Source of the DNA: Pogonophryne albipinna
Taxonomy: Eukaryota; Chordata; Actinopteri; Perciformes; Artedidraconidae
Assembly (NCBI GenBank): GCA_028583405.1
Contig: CM053244.1
Span: 3,942,793-4,006,792 of the forward strand
DNA: 64,000 nucleotides
Reading direction: 5' to 3'
Shown one piece after another: positions 57,792-64,000 of the stretch; the first letter of the stretch is position 1; every line of letters begins with the position of its first letter. The position numbers and the translations under genes are program-made. The notes below the pieces were generated by a model. That model was given only the letters and a program-made list of their open reading frames with translations, searched no databases and had not been told where the DNA came from.

Positions 57792-57872
57792 TTCTGCTTG
57801 ACACGCGTTGCATACCGCTATTTTATTGTCATTTTCGGACACCTTAAAATACTGCCAGACCGGTGAAGCCAT
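57792..57872 (-). pseudogene. truncated BED zinc finger (hAT fragment)
   Basis: Minus-strand frame MASPVWQYFKVSENDNKIAVCNACQAE: the aromatic SPVWQYF motif and CNAC pair of a ZBED-type BED finger, starting at a Met. The His half is missing; homology ends about 55 bp from the Harbinger-like MITE. Confidence 0.6.
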
Positions 57873-57879
57873 TTTTGCG

Positions 57880-59365
57880 AGCTTGTTTTGCCGCGCACTG
57901 AGAAAAGGTAAAATAGGTAAAAAGATGTGTTGAAGCAAATGCCCTGCATTCAAAATTGTCAATAGCCCAAGTGAAAAGTATTATCATCTGAAAGTAAAAT
58001 GAATCATTATGTTATTAGTTTTAAATACATATTTGTACAACTTCTATTTAGAAATACTCCGTTGGAATTATTGATGCATAAATGTGTTCATCCATTCAAT
58101 GTGGCATCTGCTATAATGGGGTTAATGTATGATATTACGTGATAATGTATGAGTTGATTTACTTCGATCTACTGTACTGTGTAAACACACCACAACAATA
58201 TTACAACACATATACTGCATATTAAAGCAAACTATTAGCATGAGCATAACAAATAGTGTAAACATTTACATTATGATTATTTGATATATAAAGACTATAT
58301 ATTATTGAATTACAATTAAGATAATAATATTAGATATACTTTATTTGATCTAAAATATTGATGTGTTTTCGTTATAGTAGCTAGCCTGTGAAAACCATAA
58401 CAAATGATAAAATGCTCTTCAGCAAACACAACTGCAGAGCTGCAAACATTGCAAACAGACTAAGTTCTACTGGACTGTCTTTGTGAATGAATCCCGTGGT
58501 CAAATGGGGAAATTTGGCCCAGTGGAGTCCTATCTGGAGTGCTACATCTGTAGAAATACCTTGCTTTTAAAATCATTCTGTGTGACATGAAAAAAATGCG
58601 GAAATCGTGTTGGTAAACACGAATCAATAGATTAAATACATTTCGTGACTATAACACGAAATGCCGTGAGACTGGGTTGGTATGGAGGCGGGGTACACGT
58701 ATATGGGCCCAGATAACGGTACTTTTGCTCTTGAGAGTTAGGCCATGTTGGCTTTATGCGCTTCTGAGCAACTTCCATAGGAGAGAACAGAATCCAGCCT
58801 CCATCGCTGTATCCAGTTCTCTTTATTAGTCCATGGCACAGCTATGTTTCCAGGGACCTCCATGGTGGTTCTAAGGCTAAGCTCAAGCATTGCTGATACA
58901 CTGGTGCCTGCTCATATCCTGGCCTACTATATATATGACACTTTCTTCATTTACATGCAGAACAAGTCCTTTCCTCTCTGCTACCTTCCACCCATTGCTC
59001 ACTCCCTGCCATTTGACTTCGCTTCCATCATTCATTTAACACCTGTCCATCCATTTAGTTATCTCCTGCACCCACTCCCCCTCTCTATGTCTCTCATTTT
59101 TCTACCCACCCATTTATTTTCACCCATCTAGACTAATCATTTATCTCCATTTGAGGTGACAGGATGTTGAACCCCCTGAAACGTAATCTCCCCTCTGTTC
59201 ATCGCTCTCTCCCCCATCTGCATTCTCTTTCAATCTATCACGTAGTCTTTGTTCCCATTTACCCACACCTCTCACCGCCTTTCTCCTTGTCTCTCACCCT
59301 GTCTCTTTAACAGAACCGTAAGCTGCGTTCAGGTAGACAATAGCAGGGTCACTTTTATAGACAGT
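57880..59365. other. gene-free stretch
   Basis: AT-rich left half, pyrimidine-rich right half. No exon or repeat ends recognised. Confidence 0.35.
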
Positions 59366-59373
59366 ACTGCAGC

Positions 59374-60805
59374 CAGTGGCGTAACATGGTTGTGATTGGC
59401 CCCGGTGCAAATATTGTTTTGCGCCCCCCCATCGCCCCAAACATAAGCGCACGCTGATGCGCTCACACGCACCGACAACCACTCAGAAGCGCCACATGTA
59501 GGCTATCACAGGCTGCCCTGGCCTCATACCACCACAGCCTGATAACGGCACAGCGAACTAATCACACAATCACTTTACAGAATTAATCGAGATTTTGAGG
59601 ACGATGTATGACAAAAGAAACAGTCTAATTTCGTCAGTTTAGCCGTTACATCTCCTTGTTCTCTCTTGTCCTTTCTCTTTGAGCGCCACGCTTGTGCTAT
59701 GGTTTGCTGTACATTGCAGGTTTCACCAACTCAACTTTAAGACTTTTTAACACCACTTTGAATAGAATTTAAGACCTATTTCACGGCAAGAAAGTATGAA
59801 GGAAAATTGCTATGAAAGAAGAAATACGTCCCATAATTACTTACAAAGTAAATGTATTCACGTTCAACATAAGAACGATGACTGAACATAACAGTACACA
59901 GAACGGTGTTAGCGTGTTAGACAACAAGTGTGTATGTGTGTGAGTGACAAGAGCTATATTCAGAGCTCTGCTGCCTTCATGCTGTTGTATGATTGATGTT
60001 TAGCTACGGTATTTAGCGTCCACAGCACCTCCGCTTTTAGGGTTGACGTAGACTGCTGCACTAGCTAACGCTACATTAGTAAAACAAACGCTAATTTCTT
60101 TTGCAAAAGGTGCAGCGGGCTTCAAACACGTTCCCTCCACTGGTTTCAACCAAGCACTAAATTAGATGTTTTCCAACCAAATACGGTTGAACTTCCCCAT
60201 ATTTATTTGTAAGTAGATTTGAAGTACCTACTTTCTGACTGCCGCTAGCTTGGTTGCTAGGTTACTAGCTGGGTGTTCTCCGATAAGGAGCCGGGGGAAA
60301 CAAAGTTAGTGATTACTGGTTCCATGTTGATTCATTTCAATACAATTTGTTGGGGGGAACTGAAAGGCTCTTACCGTACTGGTTACTTTGCCGCCCGGAC
60401 ATTTCCCCCAAAACACATTTAGACGCTATCGCAACACAGAAGTACCTTTGAAATCCCATCATTTTTAAGACCTTCTAAATCATAGACCTTTAAATAAGGA
60501 AAAAAAGATTTGAAAAAATACAGATTTCAGTACCCCACAGCTTCCGGTCTTTCTTATTTTTTTTTTAATCATATTTAACACTTTTTAAGGCCCTAAATTC
60601 TGATTATAACTGCAGGCTATTCAATTTTGTATAATGCTGCCGAACTTGCTGCTGCCTGACAAATTAATTTGGGTTGCTTGGTTACTTTGAAGACTGCGTT
60701 AACCGGCCAATGAAATTGGGGCCCCGAAAAAAGATATATATATTACAAAATAAAAGAATACATCTTTTTTTTTGCATGGGTGCACCGTCGATAGTTACGC
60801 CACTG
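59374..60805. mobile_element. hAT element with CAGTGGCGTAAC ends
   Basis: 1432 bp. Ends CAGTGGCGTAAC / GTTACGCCACTG-like (right reads TAGTTACGCCACTG) and a perfect 8-bp duplication ACTGCAGC (59366-59373, 60806-60813). Interior includes sequence shared with about 26475-26630, possibly a nested older repeat. No transposase recognised. Confidence 0.85.
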
Positions 60806-61174
60806 ACTGCAGCTACAAGCTCGTAGGCCAAGAATTGCAAAATAAGCTTTCGAACAATGTCTAGCTTGCAACAACATATATTTATTTGTGACGTTTCAGT
60901 AATAATGTTTGGCCTGAAGAAGGTCTCGTACGAAATGTCAAAATTAATATACTGTATTTTTTGGCAAGTTACACATTGTGCTGTAGCTTATTTGCAACAT
61001 TTGATAGATATGGGTAGTTCGGGCTAAAATATTCTTGGAGCTAATAGGTCTATCGGAACCAATCACTTCCTTCCAAAACAAACCAATGTAAAGAATTCTT
61101 AGCCCAGAGAGCAGGATTAGCTGAAAAGAGTCCAAGGAAGCTCATTTAAAAGTTAACAGCATTTAACCTGTTGA

Positions 61175-61650
61175 ACCCCATCCCTGTTTTTCAGGTCTCA
61201 GGCTCGAAAATGACATTCCCAGAACAAATGACCATATCTTCTAAAAGGGTTAAATTAATAATCTTTTTTCTCAAAGTAATGATAAACCTGTGAGTTGGAT
61301 GTAGAAGAGTCAGAATCAATATAGATGTCTTATTTTAAAGAAAATTCAGATTGAACAAAAACTGCAAATTATAGTGTCCGTCCAAAAAATATTGTGTACT
61401 TATAGTGAAAACCACCCTTGGATGATGGGTTAGTAGACTAAAAGCTTTAGGAATCCAAAGTACAACATATAAGTACCCTGTATCAAGATTGATGCAAAAC
61501 AAGTGACATTTTACCTTTTTAGAGAGATTTAGCAAAAAAAAACCTCTTCTGGGGTCATTTGGGTGGATTTTCCATATCTCTGGCCCCCCTTGGTCGATGT
61601 TGATGATTGACATCTCTTTCTAACCGTCAGAGCCAATGGAATCGAGGGAA
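61175..61650. repeat. dispersed repeat, copy 2
   Basis: Second copy of 50450-50915, with small indels and an extra segment near 61545-61590. Confidence 0.75.
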
Positions 61651-64000
61651 AGTTCCCCATACACACACAGGTTACCAAATAAGGAGTGAGAGTGACGCAT
61701 AGAAAAACCGGAAGCTGCGCTAACCTCTGGTGGCTACCATTAGCAGCTATCCTCCGATTTTTGCATACAAATTGAATTATGGATTATCAATAACTTGTTC
61801 AAAGTGACAGACACATTGCTATAACCTATGGATTAACCTTCAGCCGCGTTTTTTATCGTTTTAATGCCATTGAACACGACTTTTGATCAGAATAACAGCT
61901 AAAGTGAGCATATCTCCGTGTTTTGCTACCTAAAGCTACTCATGTGATGTCTGTATTTGCTTCCCCTGTCACAAGTTCTGATCGCTCAGTGATGATCCTG
62001 ATATTTCTATAATCTGTGGACTCAGGACGTTAGCTAAGCTTGTTTGTGCAGATCCAATAAGTATATTGATCGGTATAGCTATATAGTTATGCAATGAATG
62101 AAACACTTGGGTCGCAGCTGAGGTTCCTCAACAAGACATCTATCAATATGTGTGTATACCTCCACCATTAAACTGTCATATTCTGCACATTTCTTATTCT
62201 ATCTACATACATAAGAGTATAATTCATGTGTATAATATCAGTTAAAATAAGTGCTTCAACATAGTTAACATTGCAGGAACGCAATATATTAGACGTTAAG
62301 TACTTTAATCAGGCTTAATATTTATCTGTAGATAGATACCCCCAAAGCTTTTTTCTTATCCTTAATATCTTTGTACATCCTGCACTAAACTGTTTTATTG
62401 TAGAGATCACTTATAGTATCTTCTTGATTTTTTATATTCTATATTTCTATCACAGACCTTCTACTTTCCCCCTATGAAAGTATGTACTCTTAATATTTTT
62501 TTTCATCAAATATAACGCATAAAAACAATAATTCAATTACGTGCTTTAACCACTAGGCGGTGCACACAAGGTACACACAGCCATAATAACTTTGTATTAT
62601 TAGTGTAGGACACTTATGTATGTACAACATCTGAAGATGTGTAGTTTTATTCATGCTTTCACATCATTTTACAGCATATTGCTATACTATTTCAGACTCA
62701 GTATTTACATTCTTACATTCAAAGAAAATCAGTACTATCTTTAAAAACTACAGTCCTTTTCTATCAGCTGTGCACCGTTATGGTGTAAATATAACCTATC
62801 TATGAATTAGATCAAATGTAAAGGTCAGCCGAATTAGTGTTGATACTGCAAGGAGACGTATTGTGTGAAGAGAAATGTGAGATGTTGTTTAATTGCTGAT
62901 ATATTTATGATCCACGTCACGTATTCAGTTTCGGCGGCAGGTCTTCTCATCAGGGCTCTATAAATAAAGAACTACGGCAGATCTGTAATATGTAATGCAG
63001 CCGAACCGTGTATTACAATGCCGTTATGTGATGACTTTCAAAGAGAAAAGCAAGAACACTCGGAATAAAGTATTTTCTTTAAAAAAAAAAGGTTTTTCGG
63101 ATTTCATATCGCATTAACACCAAAACATCCAATCAGCGAGCTTAAACCATAGCTGAGGATCTTGGGTAATCAGTTCAGTGGCTGTGTATCGCAATGATGC
63201 TTGAAATGTCCCTTATAGGCCTACGTCTGTTTCCGGTTATTTTATTTTGAAATTCAGTTCAAACGCTGTTTTTTTTTTTTTAATTGTTGGTTTTCAGATA
63301 CTTTAAGGGGCTTTTAAAATGTATAATAAATAAGTTACATTTTATTTAAAGCTGTTCTTTCTATGTAAGCCATATTGTACTCTTTGTTCTTATGTGTCTG
63401 TTTTTCTAGCAATAAAAACAATTTATTTATAATACAAAGCAACACATACACACTCCGGTGTTACTGTTCCCTTCGGCTCACTTAAATCAACATATTACTT
63501 TCACTGTCTTGGTGTCCATTCAGTCAGTTCATCAGAAACTTCCATTTCAAATGATGCCTGTGTACTGTACAGTTCTGAAAGATGGCTTTCTACAAAGTGC
63601 ACAGATGAGCTGTCATGGAATTGATTCAGGAAGGCTTCAGGGTACAGGTGTATATATTTGTGTGCGAGTGTCCATTAACATTCATGGCTTATAGGCATGT
63701 CATTTCCAACTAGCATAAACCCATGCGCTCCTAGCAAACGGAAGAACGTTCCAGATTCAAACTTTCGGTTAGTAATACATTAGTGGTTATTAATATACAA
63801 GACAAACACTGCTTTAAAAGCAATCATTTTGATGGATGAATTAAACATGTGTTTGTAGGTAATGCCTTATGAATATTGTAACCTTGTGCATGTGTGTTTG
63901 AGGCCATCTTTCAACAGAGTTTATTGAAATGATCAATTACAATCGAACTAACTAACATATTTAAATAATCGGGGCGAAAGGTAGCTATGCAAAGTGTGTG
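61651..64000. other. gene-free stretch with one dispersed repeat
   Basis: About 62455-62640 is copy 2 of the 26119-26290 repeat. A TTAAAAAAAAAAGG tract lies near 63078. Otherwise no gene, RNA or element end recognised up to the window edge. Confidence 0.4.

Overview
This window looks like intergenic or intronic DNA of a ray-finned (teleost) fish, crowded with transposons. The reasons are: AT-rich eukaryotic sequence with spliced, mostly broken coding pieces; many hAT elements with 8-bp target duplications; TTAA-flanked piggyBac/Kolobok-type elements; an L2-type LINE with a TGAT-repeat tail; a class I (gamma/epsilon-like) endogenous retrovirus; and fragments of multicopy gene families known mainly from fish (C48 protease-like, DUF6729, 'P2X7-like', ZBED and GTF2IRD2-like BED fingers). 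I see no intact host gene, no operon, no CRISPR array and no bacterial feature. Species cannot be fixed from the sequence.

Layout. 0.8-2 kb: exons of a C48 (Ulp1-like) cysteine protease with a frameshift. 2.2-5.4 kb: two copies of one background repeat, hit by a hAT element, a TTAA MITE and a solo LTR. 6.2-8.05 kb: older repeat debris. 8.06-13.06 kb: a retrovirus on the minus strand with nearly identical LTRs, a tRNA-Trp primer site and a large internal deletion that fuses gag to integrase. 14.5-17.7 kb: MITE fragments in opposite orientations. 19.0-19.3 kb: a small hAT MITE. 21.8-24.8 kb and 31.9-33.4 kb: two copies of one chimeric hAT carrying BED-finger remnants of two different hAT lineages. 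27.4-28.9 kb: a three-level nest (MITE, hAT, LTR). 30.4-31.3 kb: a Tc1/mariner fragment, a telomere-motif hairpin and a tRNA-Thr pseudogene. 33.7-35.0 kb: another hAT.

37.5-44.3 kb: a duplicated locus carrying Kolobok-type (TTAA, THAP domain) elements. The larger copy has a THAP exon at one end and a convergent acidic 'P2X7-like' exon at the other; the smaller copy lacks two internal blocks. 44.7-45.55 kb: a 5'-truncated L2-type LINE. 46.2-48.6 kb: a DUF6729 gene remnant with a MITE at its 5' edge and a 39-bp coding minisatellite in the middle. 49.3 kb: a tRNA-Ser pseudogene. 51.5-52.7 kb: a compact hAT keeping only its BED finger and dimerisation region. 52.85-53.2 kb: an unexplained GC-rich island. 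54.2-56.2 kb: an LTR hit by the second copy of the TTAA MITE. 57.0-57.9 kb: a Harbinger-type MITE beside a broken BED finger. 59.4-60.8 kb: a hAT. 61.2-62.7 kb: dispersed repeats.

The region works as a layered record of insertions rather than as a set of cooperating genes. Several paralogous copies act as natural empty sites, so element ends can be placed to the base.
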